A DNA stretch of 46,262 nucleotides from Mucilaginibacter sp. (GTDB taxonomy: Bacteria > Bacteroidota > Bacteroidia > Sphingobacteriales > Sphingobacteriaceae): positions 1 to 46,262 of the forward strand of contig JANXTT010000005.1 of NCBI GenBank assembly GCA_025352225.1. The letters are read 5' to 3'. A program made the translations under genes and the position numbers. Below the pieces are notes generated by a model that did no database searches, had not been told where the DNA came from, and saw nothing but the letters and a program-made list of their open reading frames with translations. Position 1 is the stretch's first letter, and the number at the start of each line of letters is the position of its first letter. Below are positions 35,205 through 43,655 of this stretch, piece after piece.

Positions 35205-35870
35205 ATGGCATTAATAGAACCTACCAAACTAGAGGCAGATAATCCATCAATAATTAAGAAAAATTCTTCGGCTATTCGTTTTTGGCATTGGTTAAATGCT
35301 ATCGCTATTATCGGATTATTAATTACAGTACTTATCAATTCCACCGTACTTAAACCACGGAAAACTGCTTCAATAGTACAAACCGAGATGAAAAACAGTG
35401 GTACTACTGTTACAATTGATCAGGCCCGAAATGTAGTGAACGCGTTAAGTGATAAAGTTTGGGAAATACACGTTTACATTGGTTTTTTTCTGGTAGCTCT
35501 ATTTGTTTTCAGGCTGATAACCGAGTTTTTTCAGCTAACGGAGCAAAAATTTATAACTCGTTTTAAAAAAGCATGGAAACTTTTTTTTATTATTAAACAA
35601 CAAAGAGAAGTTTCCAAACATGAACTGGTTGTAAAATCCATATATATCATATTTTATTGCCTGCTGCTAATAATGGTTTGTACAGGCCTGAGTTTGGCGT
35701 TTGAAGATAACTTACCCTTTTCAAAATCATTGATGCATAATATTAAAGACATTCACGGTTTTTGCATGTATTTAATATTGGGCTTTATATGCGTACATCT
35801 GGCGGGCGTAATTATGGCCGAACGTAAGGATAGTAAGGGCATTGTTTCTGACATGATTAATGGCGGATAA
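35205..35870 (+). CDS. Cytochrome b561-type membrane protein (cytochrome b/b6 domain)
   Basis: 221 residues with four transmembrane helices: HWLNAIAIIGLLITVLI, IHVYIGFFLVALFVFRLI, IIFYCLLLIMVCTGLSLAF and FCMYLILGFICVHLAGVIM. Candidate heme-ligand histidines are in IRFWHWLN, EIHVYIG, DIHGFCMY and CVHLAG, the spacing of di-heme b-type cytochromes of the Ni/Fe-hydrogenase/thiosulfate reductase group. It would pass electrons between quinone and an unknown partner. No partner oxidoreductase subunit is adjacent. The next gene begins 34 bp downstream. Confidence 0.88.
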   Translation: MALIEPTKLEADNPSIIKKNSSAIRFWHWLNAIAIIGLLITVLINSTVLKPRKTASIVQTEMKNSGTTVTIDQARNVVNALSDKVWEIHVYIGFFLVALFVFRLITEFFQLTEQKFITRFKKAWKLFFIIKQQREVSKHELVVKSIYIIFYCLLLIMVCTGLSLAFEDNLPFSKSLMHNIKDIHGFCMYLILGFICVHLAGVIMAERKDSKGIVSDMINGG

Positions 35871-35904
35871 TTATAAAAGAAAACGTTGACTATAATTAAT
35901 TAAC

Positions 35905-37044
35905 ATGTTAACTCAAGGTTTAATAAAAGACAAAGGCGCAATTAAACAATACCCTTTTTACCTAAAAAGCACGGTTATTCTGTTTGGGTTGGTTTTGTTA
36001 ACTTATATATTGTTCTCCATTCAAAGTATACTAGTTCCTTTTTCGTTTGCGCTTATTATTGCCATACTCCTTAATCCGTTATGTAACTTACTGCAGCACC
36101 TGAGGTTTCCTAAAATACCTGCTATTATAATTTCTATATTGATTGCCTATATAATTGTAGGTAGTATTGTATTTTTTCTGTCTATGCAAATGGGCCATTT
36201 TAGCGATACATTTCCCGCTTTACAAGTTAAATTTGGTCATATTATACACGATCTTCAGATCTGGTTGCAAACTAAATTTAAATTAAGCCTTGTGAAGCAA
36301 AATGAGCTTATAAACGAAGCCTTAAACAATAGCAAAGCGTTGCTTGGGGCAACATTAGGAACTGCCTTAAGCACATTAAGTGTTTTATTTCTAATCCCTG
36401 TTTACATTTTTATGCTTTTATTCTATAAAACATTATTGCTTAACTTTTTATTTGAAGTATTTGCCGAGGAAAATTCGCAACATGTACGTGTAATACTTAA
36501 TCAAACTAAAAATGCTATTCAAAGCTATATGATAGGCTTACTGCTGGAAGCTTTTATAGTAGCCATCCTTAATTCTGCCGGCTTGCTTATTCTTGGTGTT
36601 AATTATGCCATTTTAATAGGTGTAATGGGTGCAATACTTAACATGCTTCCGTATATTGGTGGTATTATAGCCATAGCCCTTCCGCTATTAATGGCTACCG
36701 TAACTAAAGATGGATATAGTACCCAGCTAGGGGTAATAATAGCTTACATGATTGTGCAATTTATCGATAATAATGTGTTGGTTCCGCGTATAGTTTCGTC
36801 AAAAGTACAGATCAATGGCCTCATTTCAATTCTGGTTGTGTTATTGGGTGGCGCACTTTGGGGCGTATCCGGCATGTTCCTGTCCATTCCTTTTGTAGCC
36901 ATTTTGAAAATAATTTTTGATAGAATAGACGATCTGAAACCCTGGGCCAAGTTGTTAGGTGATATAGTTCCAACGCGGCATAAAGGAGATATATGGCGAA
37001 AACGAAAAAAAGATGCCATAATATCAGAAAGCATAACAAATTGA
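35905..37044 (+). CDS. AI-2E family transporter (PerM-type permease)
   Basis: 379 residues with about eight hydrophobic helices in the family pattern: two early helices (STVILFGLVLLTYILF, LVPFSFALIIAILLNPL), a long amphipathic middle (residues about 110-160), and the signature region GVNYAILIGVMGAILNMLPY then IGGIIAIALPLL and VQFIDNNVLVPRIVSSKVQI. Members export small molecules or act as sodium antiporters; the AI-2 link is shown for few. It ends in a basic tail. It lies 34 bp after the b-type cytochrome and may be co-transcribed. Confidence 0.92.
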   Translation: MLTQGLIKDKGAIKQYPFYLKSTVILFGLVLLTYILFSIQSILVPFSFALIIAILLNPLCNLLQHLRFPKIPAIIISILIAYIIVGSIVFFLSMQMGHFSDTFPALQVKFGHIIHDLQIWLQTKFKLSLVKQNELINEALNNSKALLGATLGTALSTLSVLFLIPVYIFMLLFYKTLLLNFLFEVFAEENSQHVRVILNQTKNAIQSYMIGLLLEAFIVAILNSAGLLILGVNYAILIGVMGAILNMLPYIGGIIAIALPLLMATVTKDGYSTQLGVIIAYMIVQFIDNNVLVPRIVSSKVQINGLISILVVLLGGALWGVSGMFLSIPFVAILKIIFDRIDDLKPWAKLLGDIVPTRHKGDIWRKRKKDAIISESITN

Positions 37045-37299
37045 TGGAATGCATGGTTTTTTGTGATAAATTTGTTTTGTTTTAAAAGTATTAACGTTTT
37101 TTACTTGCTATGGGTTGTGTAAATTGTTTCACAAAACAATGCCAAGTTTTATAGTGATTTATTGCCTTACAATATTAACTGGTAACATATCAAATCGCCC
37201 TTTCGTATTAGAGGGTTTGCAAGTATGAGTAATTGTAGTTAAACTTTTTATCCAAAAAAATAACAGTGCTTACAAAAAAAATAATATAATTTGATTAGA

Positions 37300-39843
37300 A
37301 TGTTACTATTTGAACGGAAGAATACCATAATAATCAGCAGAGCGCTTCTCGTTTTATTCTTTCTGGGTACTTCTATAATTTTCAGCCAGGCTAATGCTCA
37401 GGTTAATAATATAACAGGCAAAGTAACCGATGCTCAAACCGGCGAGCCTATGCCTTATGTAACTATCTCGGTTAAACTTACTAATGGCATAAAAAAAGGA
37501 ACCGCCACAGACTTTGACGGTTTATACACTTTATTGATACCGAAAAATTTGGCCGTTGATAGTATCTATGCTACCTATATAAGTTATTTTCCTGCAAAAA
37601 AACAATTACCAGCCTCTCGTAACGGAGAAATTAACTTTCAATTGTCTATAGATAGCAAAATGCTTAATGCAGTAAATATAACACCTAAAACCTACGTAAA
37701 CCCAGCATGGGAAATTATGGCAAACATGGTTAAGCATAAGCCTGATAACGACCTCCAAAAACTAAAAAGCTACCAGTATCAAAGTTATAACCGTATTGAA
37801 GTTTCACTAACTAACATAAGTGAAAAAATGAAACAGCGAAAAGTGTTTAAAAAAATACTTCCATTAATGGATAGCCTAAAAAAAATTACCGGTGATAACG
37901 GCTCACTTGTACTTCCTGTTTTTACTTCAGAAACCATATCCGATTATTATTATCAAAACAACCCCACACGTAAAACCGAACATGTGCAGCGAACTAAGTC
38001 TAACGGCGTTGGTATTGAAGATGAAACCCTGATCTCACAATTAGTGGGAACAACTTTTCTTCAATATAATTTTTACAACAACTACCTCAAACTGGCCGGT
38101 AAAGATTTTATTTCGCCCTTATCTGATAGCTGGAAAACATTTTACAACTATGAATTGCTAGACGAGCATGATAAAATAAACGGCACCGAATATTATAAAA
38201 TTGAGTTTAAACCAAAACGAACACATGATTTATCCTTTGATGGGATAATGTGGATAACCAAGGATAGCTATGCCTTATATCGGATGGATGCGTCTGTTGC
38301 ACAGGATGCTAATCTAAACTTCTTAAATAAAATAAGAATACTACAGGAAATGGTTCAAACCCAAGGAACAACTGCATGGATACCTGGTAAAACACGAATT
38401 GTTGTAAATCTATCCAATGTAAGTAAAAACCTGTCGGGCTTGGTTTGTAAGTTTTATCTATCAAACAAAAATATTGAAGTAAATAAAACCTATACAGACG
38501 CCTTTTTTAAAGAAAGCCTTGTGATGGGTAATGATGTTAATAAAAAGGATGATAGCTACTGGCAGGCAAATCGCCATGATTCTCTTACCGTAGCTGATAA
38601 AAGAGTTTATCATATGATAGATACCGTTAAAAACCTGCCCATAGTAAAAACTTATGCAGATATAGCTAGTATGCTGATAAATGGGTATTATAAAATCGGT
38701 AAAATTAGCTTGGGGCCTTACCCATATACTTATAGTTATAACGACCTTGAAGGCAGCGTTTTACGCTTAGGCGTAATTACCAATACTCGTTTTAGTGATA
38801 AAATAATTTTGGGTGGTTACTTAAGCTATGGCTTTCGCGATGAGGCATTCAAATACAGCGGAATAGTGGATTATATTTTTTCGCGCAAGCCGTGGATACA
38901 GGCAGGGGCTTCTTATTTGCACGACCTGGGACAAACTGGTTATCAATTTGAAAACTTCATTTTCAATAACAGCAATGTTTTTAACGCGTCAATACGTAAT
39001 GGTATTATAAGTAACCGTGGGCCTTTTTTACAAAATGTAACTAAAGCATATGTATTCTCAGACCTTACCTCTACCCTGCGTGGTAAACTTAGTCTTACAC
39101 ATAGTACATTTGACCCGCTTTTTACTGGATTTGAATTTCACGATGCTACAACCGGGCAGGTTGATACCCGTTACGAAGTCACAGAAATAGGTGCTGAACT
39201 ACAATGGCGGCCAGGTACACGCCTATTACAATCCTCAAAAGTTAACAAACGGATCATTATTGGTAACGGTGGCGACAACCCGGTTTTTACTTTCAGGTAT
39301 ACTCATGGTATAAAAGCACTAGGCGGATATTTTAATTACGATAAATTCCATATTAATTTACAACAAAAAATTAGAATGGGTATTTTTGGCAAGGGCGAAT
39401 ATTCTTTAACCGCCGGCTACATACCAAGTAATATACCCTCGCCTTTGGTTGAAAATCATCGTTATAGTTTTAATACAATCCGTTTTCTGGAATTTGCCAG
39501 CGATGAATATGTTTCACTAAATTATACCCAACATATGGAAGGGTTAATCACAAACAGTATCCCTTTGTTAAAAAAATTAAATGTTCGTACAGTAGCAATT
39601 CTTAATGTTTTAGATGGTAATATAAGTAATGATAATATTGAGGCCTTTAATAGAGGTAAATTTATACTTAACCGAAGCCTTGAAGGTATACCATATATTG
39701 AAGCAGGATACGGTGTGGAAAATATATTTAAAATTTTAAGGGTAGACTTTTTACACCGTTTAACGCATCTTGATCATATTTACAGCAACGGCGAAGAACC
39801 CGAACCGTTTGCCGTGAGATTAACGCTGCAGTTCAGACTATAA
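37300..39843 (+). CDS. DUF5686 outer-membrane protein with carboxypeptidase-like regulatory domain (second copy)
   Basis: 847 residues from the ATG at 37300; a TTG at 37291 is less likely. A signal peptide ends in QANAQ near residue 33, longer than usual because of a basic N-terminus (MLLFERKNTIIISR). The regulatory-like beta sandwich (NITGKVTDAQTGEPMPYVTI, GTATDFDGLYTLLIP) spans to about 120. DUF5686 follows: KSYQYQSYNRIEV, FYNYELLDEHDKINGTEYYK, FKPKRTHDLSFDGIMWI, and a C-terminal beta barrel ending RLTLQFRL. It has the same layout as the protein at 18760-21216 but is clearly diverged. It may form an outer-membrane channel or receptor; function unknown. It ends just before a bidirectional terminator. 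Confidence 0.85.
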   Translation: MLLFERKNTIIISRALLVLFFLGTSIIFSQANAQVNNITGKVTDAQTGEPMPYVTISVKLTNGIKKGTATDFDGLYTLLIPKNLAVDSIYATYISYFPAKKQLPASRNGEINFQLSIDSKMLNAVNITPKTYVNPAWEIMANMVKHKPDNDLQKLKSYQYQSYNRIEVSLTNISEKMKQRKVFKKILPLMDSLKKITGDNGSLVLPVFTSETISDYYYQNNPTRKTEHVQRTKSNGVGIEDETLISQLVGTTFLQYNFYNNYLKLAGKDFISPLSDSWKTFYNYELLDEHDKINGTEYYKIEFKPKRTHDLSFDGIMWITKDSYALYRMDASVAQDANLNFLNKIRILQEMVQTQGTTAWIPGKTRIVVNLSNVSKNLSGLVCKFYLSNKNIEVNKTYTDAFFKESLVMGNDVNKKDDSYWQANRHDSLTVADKRVYHMIDTVKNLPIVKTYADIASMLINGYYKIGKISLGPYPYTYSYNDLEGSVLRLGVITNTRFSDKIILGGYLSYGFRDEAFKYSGIVDYIFSRKPWIQAGASYLHDLGQTGYQFENFIFNNSNVFNASIRNGIISNRGPFLQNVTKAYVFSDLTSTLRGKLSLTHSTFDPLFTGFEFHDATTGQVDTRYEVTEIGAELQWRPGTRLLQSSKVNKRIIIGNGGDNPVFTFRYTHGIKALGGYFNYDKFHINLQQKIRMGIFGKGEYSLTAGYIPSNIPSPLVENHRYSFNTIRFLEFASDEYVSLNYTQHMEGLITNSIPLLKKLNVRTVAILNVLDGNISNDNIEAFNRGKFILNRSLEGIPYIEAGYGVENIFKILRVDFLHRLTHLDHIYSNGEEPEPFAVRLTLQFRL

Positions 39844-39850
39844 TCAATAA

Positions 39851-39887
39851 AAAAAGAGCTTTTAAAACGAAGCTCTTTTTTGTTTTT
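39851..39887. terminator. Bidirectional terminator between convergent genes
   Basis: AAAAAGAGCTT (39851-39861) and AAGCTCTTTTT (39870-39880) are exact reverse complements with an 8-base loop. T tracts are present on both strands, so it serves the DUF5686 gene and the leftward 58-residue gene. Confidence 0.85.
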
Positions 39888-39907
39888 ATAGGTAGTAGAT
39901 ATATTTG

Positions 39908-40084
39908 TTAAGCAACTAAACGTTTTTTGTTAACATTTTGATTGCCGATTTTTTTTCTTTGTGTTGATTTAAAAGCCTCCAAATCGCTTTCTATTATTTC
40001 TTTTAATTCTTTATCAAAGCGCTTAAGTAATAAATTGGTACGGTTAAGCATTAATTTGTCGAGTATGTTTTCAATGTTTTCCAT
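39908..40084 (-). CDS. 58-residue small protein, paralog of the one at 23510
   Basis: The ATG at 40084 opens a 58-codon frame: MENIENILDKLMLNRTN, then LLLKRFDKELKEIIESDLEA and FKSTQRKK, ending in a basic tail NKKRLVA. The RFDKELKEIIESDLEAFK core matches RFDNELRTIIMNDLKAIK of the 54-residue protein at 23510-23674. It is helical, charged and without a membrane segment. It has its own bidirectional terminator directly downstream, which also supports a real transcript. Function unknown. Confidence 0.65.
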   Translation of the reverse strand: MENIENILDKLMLNRTNLLLKRFDKELKEIIESDLEAFKSTQRKKIGNQNVNKKRLVA

Positions 40085-40681
40085 GGCTAAGTTGATTAAT
40101 TATGTAAGCTATATAACCAATATTATGCCAACACTTTTTTAAATGAAAAAACTGCTATAATAGTAAAAATTAATCCTTCAGGTCTAAAACTTTACTTAGA
40201 TTGTATTATTTTTAGGTCATTTTTATGTAATATGATGCCTTAAAAGTAAAACAGATTTGATTAGCTTAAATTATGATAGCTCTATTTTGGAATCAATAAT
40301 ATATTCAGCATTACAGCGCCTTATTCCAATGCTTCACCTTCTTGCGGCAACGAGTACGCACAACGAATAAATATCGGTGGGGTAATATCCAGTGAAAAAG
40401 TACTGGAGCTAATTCATAGTTATAATTACCGCAATATGCCCTAAATAGCAATGCGGGTTGGCAATCTTATTTTAACACCCCAAGTCCGCATTGTATACCG
40501 ATCTGCACCGTAAGTTCAAATGCGCCGTACATAGCATCTGGAGTATTTGTCTAACTATATACATATTCCTAAACATCATTCTTTCTATAAAACTTCAACT
40601 CTCTTCTGGTTACTTATTTTACCGTTTTTATGGGGCTGATCTTATCTTCAAACTCTTCGTTGGGGATAAATGACTTATTCT
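40085..40681. other. Long stretch without a called gene; faint coding remnant
   Basis: About 600 bp with no intact gene. The first 220 bp are very AT-rich and probably promoter. From about 40300 base composition becomes more coding-like. A rightward frame to 40441 reads SITAPYSNASPSCGNEYAQR then INIGGVISSEKV and stops at PTN-free NMP-stop; it faintly recalls GEVED-type domains of secreted Bacteroidota proteins (YC..S...EYI..V..G). It is best seen as a possible decayed gene, unproven. Confidence 0.3.
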
Positions 40682-41026
40682 TCACTTATTTTTTGATGAT
40701 TTGGCCACGGGATTAAAGTCTAGCGCTAGCTTCACCCAATGAGCTATTTCTTTTTTCGAGGGTAAAAATTCGTCGCTTACAAATAAATAACCTTTCATTG
40801 TTTTGCCTGAATGTGCCATAGGCGTACACCCTTCCTGTTCCATTGCTTCATCATAAAGTTCAGGATCCAGGCGTACCAATATTTTATCCTTTTTTATGGC
40901 TACACATATTTTATCGTTAACCATAAAGCACAAGCCGCCAAACATTTTCTTCTCTTCCACATTTTCTTCTCCGGCTTCGGCAATTAGTTCTCTAACGGTA
41001 TTGGCTATTTTTTGGTTGAAAGCCAT
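40682..41026 (-). CDS. TfoX/Sxy N-terminal domain protein
   Basis: 114 residues. The family signature is KKMFGGLCFMVNDKICVAIK near residues 26-45 and LVRLDPELYDEAMEQEG, ending in the MKGYLFVSDEFLPSKKEIAHW segment. It covers only the TfoX_N domain, the common stand-alone form; the C-terminal domain of E. coli Sxy/TfoX is absent, so a role in competence should not be assumed. It is divergent from the small membrane protein gene at 41186. Confidence 0.92.
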   Translation of the reverse strand: MAFNQKIANTVRELIAEAGEENVEEKKMFGGLCFMVNDKICVAIKKDKILVRLDPELYDEAMEQEGCTPMAHSGKTMKGYLFVSDEFLPSKKEIAHWVKLALDFNPVAKSSKNK

Positions 41027-41185
41027 AAGTAATTGATTTAATATAATTAACGTGTTATAAATGATTAAATCTAAATATAAAAGGAATTAAATCATGGTTT
41101 GTAATAATTAATTAGTTAAAAAATTTGTTATTTACATAATTTAATATTTATTTTTGTAAATTGTAAAAAAATTGAGTTTAACGAA

Positions 41186-41566
41186 TTGATTAACAGGAAT
41201 AAACATTGGAGCATTAAATGGACCGCATCATTATTAATGGTGGGTTATCTCTATGTAAGTTTGGCTCATGTTTTTCTCATTCCTCAATACAATACATACG
41301 AAAATACCCAGGGTAGTATTGCAAACAAAATTAGTGATTTACCTATAACAGCTAAAAAGTATACGCTTATAACGCGTACTGATAAAATTTTAAACTTTAG
41401 GAAGCGGTCTTTAAATGCTTTAATTAATCCTGGTTTAAGTTTATCAATAATATATAATTTATCAAAAAACAACAGCTTTTTAACCTCGGGTACTTATTCT
41501 TCACCAAGTGCAAAGACTACCGCTTATTTGTCTTTGTATATCTTGCATTGCAATTTTAGAGTTTGA
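41186..41566 (+). CDS. Small membrane or secreted protein of unknown function
   Basis: 126 residues if the TTG at 41186 is used; the next ATG lies within the hydrophobic segment, so TTG is the better start. One hydrophobic helix (ASLLMVGYLYVSLAHVFLI, residues 14-32) near the N-terminus is followed by a polar region with basic stretches (NFRKRS) and a serine-rich part. A TATTTTTG box about 30 bp upstream fits the Bacteroidota TAnnTTTG consensus. I do not recognise it, and its low GC makes the call less certain. Confidence 0.5.
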   Translation: MINRNKHWSIKWTASLLMVGYLYVSLAHVFLIPQYNTYENTQGSIANKISDLPITAKKYTLITRTDKILNFRKRSLNALINPGLSLSIIYNLSKNNSFLTSGTYSSPSAKTTAYLSLYILHCNFRV

Positions 41567-41668
41567 TTAAAAGTTTTCTATCTTTAATTTGATCATAATT
41601 TGCCAAATGTGCAGGTATGATTGCTAAAACTAACATTAATCAAATACTAATTTTAATTAGCTTAACAA

Positions 41669-41923
41669 ATGCGGAAAAGCTCTTCACTAAAGCCCCATTG
41701 CCATACATGTGATAAGAAACTGCAGAGGGTACAAAGAGGAATAATTGTAAAAAACTTTTTGTTTTGGCTACCTATTAAAAAATACAGATGTTTTACCTGT
41801 AATACGGAGACTCATATTTTATATATAGCCCCTGAAAACCCTGTATACAGTCGTCGTAGATTAGAGGCACGCGACAATATCAAAATTTTGAATCCGTACT
41901 TATCCAAACAAAGTACTGCTTAA
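41669..41923 (+). CDS. Small zinc-ribbon-like protein
   Basis: 84 residues with two cysteine pairs, HCHTCDKKL (Cys-x2-Cys) and YRCFTCNTE (Cys-x2-Cys), about 30 residues apart, a spacing suited to one zinc ribbon. Between them lies a hydrophobic stretch GIIVKNFLFWLPI, and the tail is basic. It overlaps the convergent cysM gene by 24 bp at the 3' ends. Function unknown; nucleic-acid or protein binding is possible. Confidence 0.6.
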   Translation: MRKSSSLKPHCHTCDKKLQRVQRGIIVKNFLFWLPIKKYRCFTCNTETHILYIAPENPVYSRRRLEARDNIKILNPYLSKQSTA

Positions 41924-42772
41924 ATACCGATCGCCACGATCACAGGCGATAAACACTATTACACCTTCCTTAAGCTCCTGCGCGAGTTTAAGGGAGGTTG
42001 ATAAAGCCCCTCCACTACTCATTCCTGCAAATATACCTTCTGCTTTTGCTAACTTACGTGCCATATTGATAGCGTCAGTTTCTGATATATCCATAATTCT
42101 GTCAACACGTAACGGGTCAAAAATTTTGGGGAGGTAAGCTTCCGGCCAACGGCGGATGCCCGGAATTGAGGAGCCTTCAACGGGCTGGCAACCTATAATC
42201 TGTATATCAGGATTCTTTTCTTTTAAAAAGCGGGAGCACCCCATAATAGTGCCTGTGGTGCCCATAGCACTAACAAAATGTGTTATTTTTCCATCGGTAT
42301 CACGCCATAATTCCGGCCCGGTTGATTTATAGTGAGCCATGTAATTATCTGGGTTAGCAAACTGGTTCAGTAAAAAAAACTGCCCGGTAGCGGCTTGTTC
42401 TTCGGCATAATCGCGGCAACGCTCAATACCGTCAAGCAGTGTAACTTTGGCGCCATATGCTTCCATAGTTAGGGTACGTTCGCGGGTGGAGTTATCGGGC
42501 ATCACTAGTTCTATTTCTAAACCCAATATGGTTGCTATCATAGCTAATGCAATTCCGGTATTGCCGCTAGTAGCTTCAATTAACTTCATTCCTGGCTTAA
42601 TTTCGCCGCGTTCTAACGCACTGCGTATCATATTTAAAGCGGCCCTGTCTTTAACGCTCCCGCCGGGGTTGTTACCTTCAAGCTTGGCAAATATTTTTAC
42701 GTTAGCATTAGGGTTCAATTTTTTAATTTCTACCAATGGCGTGTTGCCTACTAAATCTATAATGCCTGCCAT
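41900..42772 (-). CDS. cysM: Cysteine synthase B
   Basis: 290 residues. A PLP enzyme that converts O-acetylserine plus sulfide or thiosulfate to cysteine. The start has DLVGNTPLVEI, the PLP lysine lies in GNNPGGSVKDRAALNM, the substrate loop is EATSGNTGIALAM, and MGTTGTIMGCSRFLK binds the phosphate. The C-terminus GIFAGMSSGGALS is standard. It lies one base after the cysE stop, so it is the second gene of a cysE-cysM operon. The CysM rather than CysK name rests on overall sequence style (shorter, MPDNSTRERTLTMEAYGA) and is likely but not certain. Confidence 0.93.
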   Translation of the reverse strand: MAGIIDLVGNTPLVEIKKLNPNANVKIFAKLEGNNPGGSVKDRAALNMIRSALERGEIKPGMKLIEATSGNTGIALAMIATILGLEIELVMPDNSTRERTLTMEAYGAKVTLLDGIERCRDYAEEQAATGQFFLLNQFANPDNYMAHYKSTGPELWRDTDGKITHFVSAMGTTGTIMGCSRFLKEKNPDIQIIGCQPVEGSSIPGIRRWPEAYLPKIFDPLRVDRIMDISETDAINMARKLAKAEGIFAGMSSGGALSTSLKLAQELKEGVIVFIACDRGDRYLSSTLFG

Positions 42773-42773
42773 A

Positions 42774-43583
42774 TTACTCTAAGTTTCCTTGTTTTACTGT
42801 AATTTCTGATTTATGATATACCCTTGAGCCTGGTGCTATGCTTTTGGTGAGCCATACGTTTCCTCCTATAATACTGTGATGCCCAACACTTGTTTCACCA
42901 CCTAAAATAGTTGCTCCCGAATAAATAACTACATAATCCTCTACGGTTGGGTGCCGTTTTGTAAAAGCCATACTTTTATCAACACTTAAAGCGCCCAGCG
43001 TAACACCCTGATAAAGTTTTACATGTTTACCAATTATGCAGCTTTCGCCGATAACTATACCGGTTCCGTGGTCAATATAAAAATACTCGCCAATTTGAGC
43101 GGCCGGGTGAATATCAATACCTGTTTTTGAATGGGCATGTTCTGTTAAAATACGCGGGAGCAGTGGTACATTTAATTGATGCAGGCAATGCGCCAGGCGA
43201 TAATAGCATATGGCATAAAATCCGGGGTATGCCCTAACAACTTCAAATTCTGTACGGGCGGCAGGGTCGCCATTAAATATGGCCTGAATATCGGTATTTA
43301 GCAAGCGGTATAACTCAGGGAGCTGGTCAAAAAAACTCTTTGCCACCTTATCATTATCGCAATCACGGCAAGCCTGTGTTGCATTTAATACTAAGCAGAG
43401 CTCATCTTCAAGATTGTGGAATTCGGCTTTAAGCTGATCAATTGAGTTATAACCTTGTTTTGAATGTTCCGGATATAATAAAGAAATCACATTGAGGGCC
43501 CAATCTGCTATTTGCATATTGGATGGAACCGCCTCAATATGTTGCTGCTTATTAAAAATATGCTGGTAAAATTCCTGATTCAT
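42774..43583 (-). CDS. cysE: Serine O-acetyltransferase
   Basis: 269 residues. It makes O-acetylserine from serine and acetyl-CoA, the substrate of the downstream CysM. The N-terminal half is helical (DQLKAEFHNLEDELCLVLNA). The C-terminal half is a left-handed beta helix with hexapeptide repeats: IDIHPAAQIGEYFYIDHGTG, IVIGESCIIGKHVKLYQGVT, LGALSV and TILGGETSVGHHSIIGGNVW. Active-site His is in DHGTG. The long N-terminus and lack of the E. coli type C-terminal tail are like the EpsC form. cysE and cysM are one base apart. Confidence 0.94.
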   Translation of the reverse strand: MNQEFYQHIFNKQQHIEAVPSNMQIADWALNVISLLYPEHSKQGYNSIDQLKAEFHNLEDELCLVLNATQACRDCDNDKVAKSFFDQLPELYRLLNTDIQAIFNGDPAARTEFEVVRAYPGFYAICYYRLAHCLHQLNVPLLPRILTEHAHSKTGIDIHPAAQIGEYFYIDHGTGIVIGESCIIGKHVKLYQGVTLGALSVDKSMAFTKRHPTVEDYVVIYSGATILGGETSVGHHSIIGGNVWLTKSIAPGSRVYHKSEITVKQGNLE

Positions 43584-43655
43584 ATATAGTTCTTACAGAT
43601 GCCAAAAGGTACAATAGAATTTGCACTACAAGTTTATAAAAAAGAATGTTGTTTG

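Noticed and set aside
40682..41026. Competence regulator TfoX
   Set aside because: Only the N-terminal domain is present; stand-alone TfoX_N proteins have no shown link to competence.
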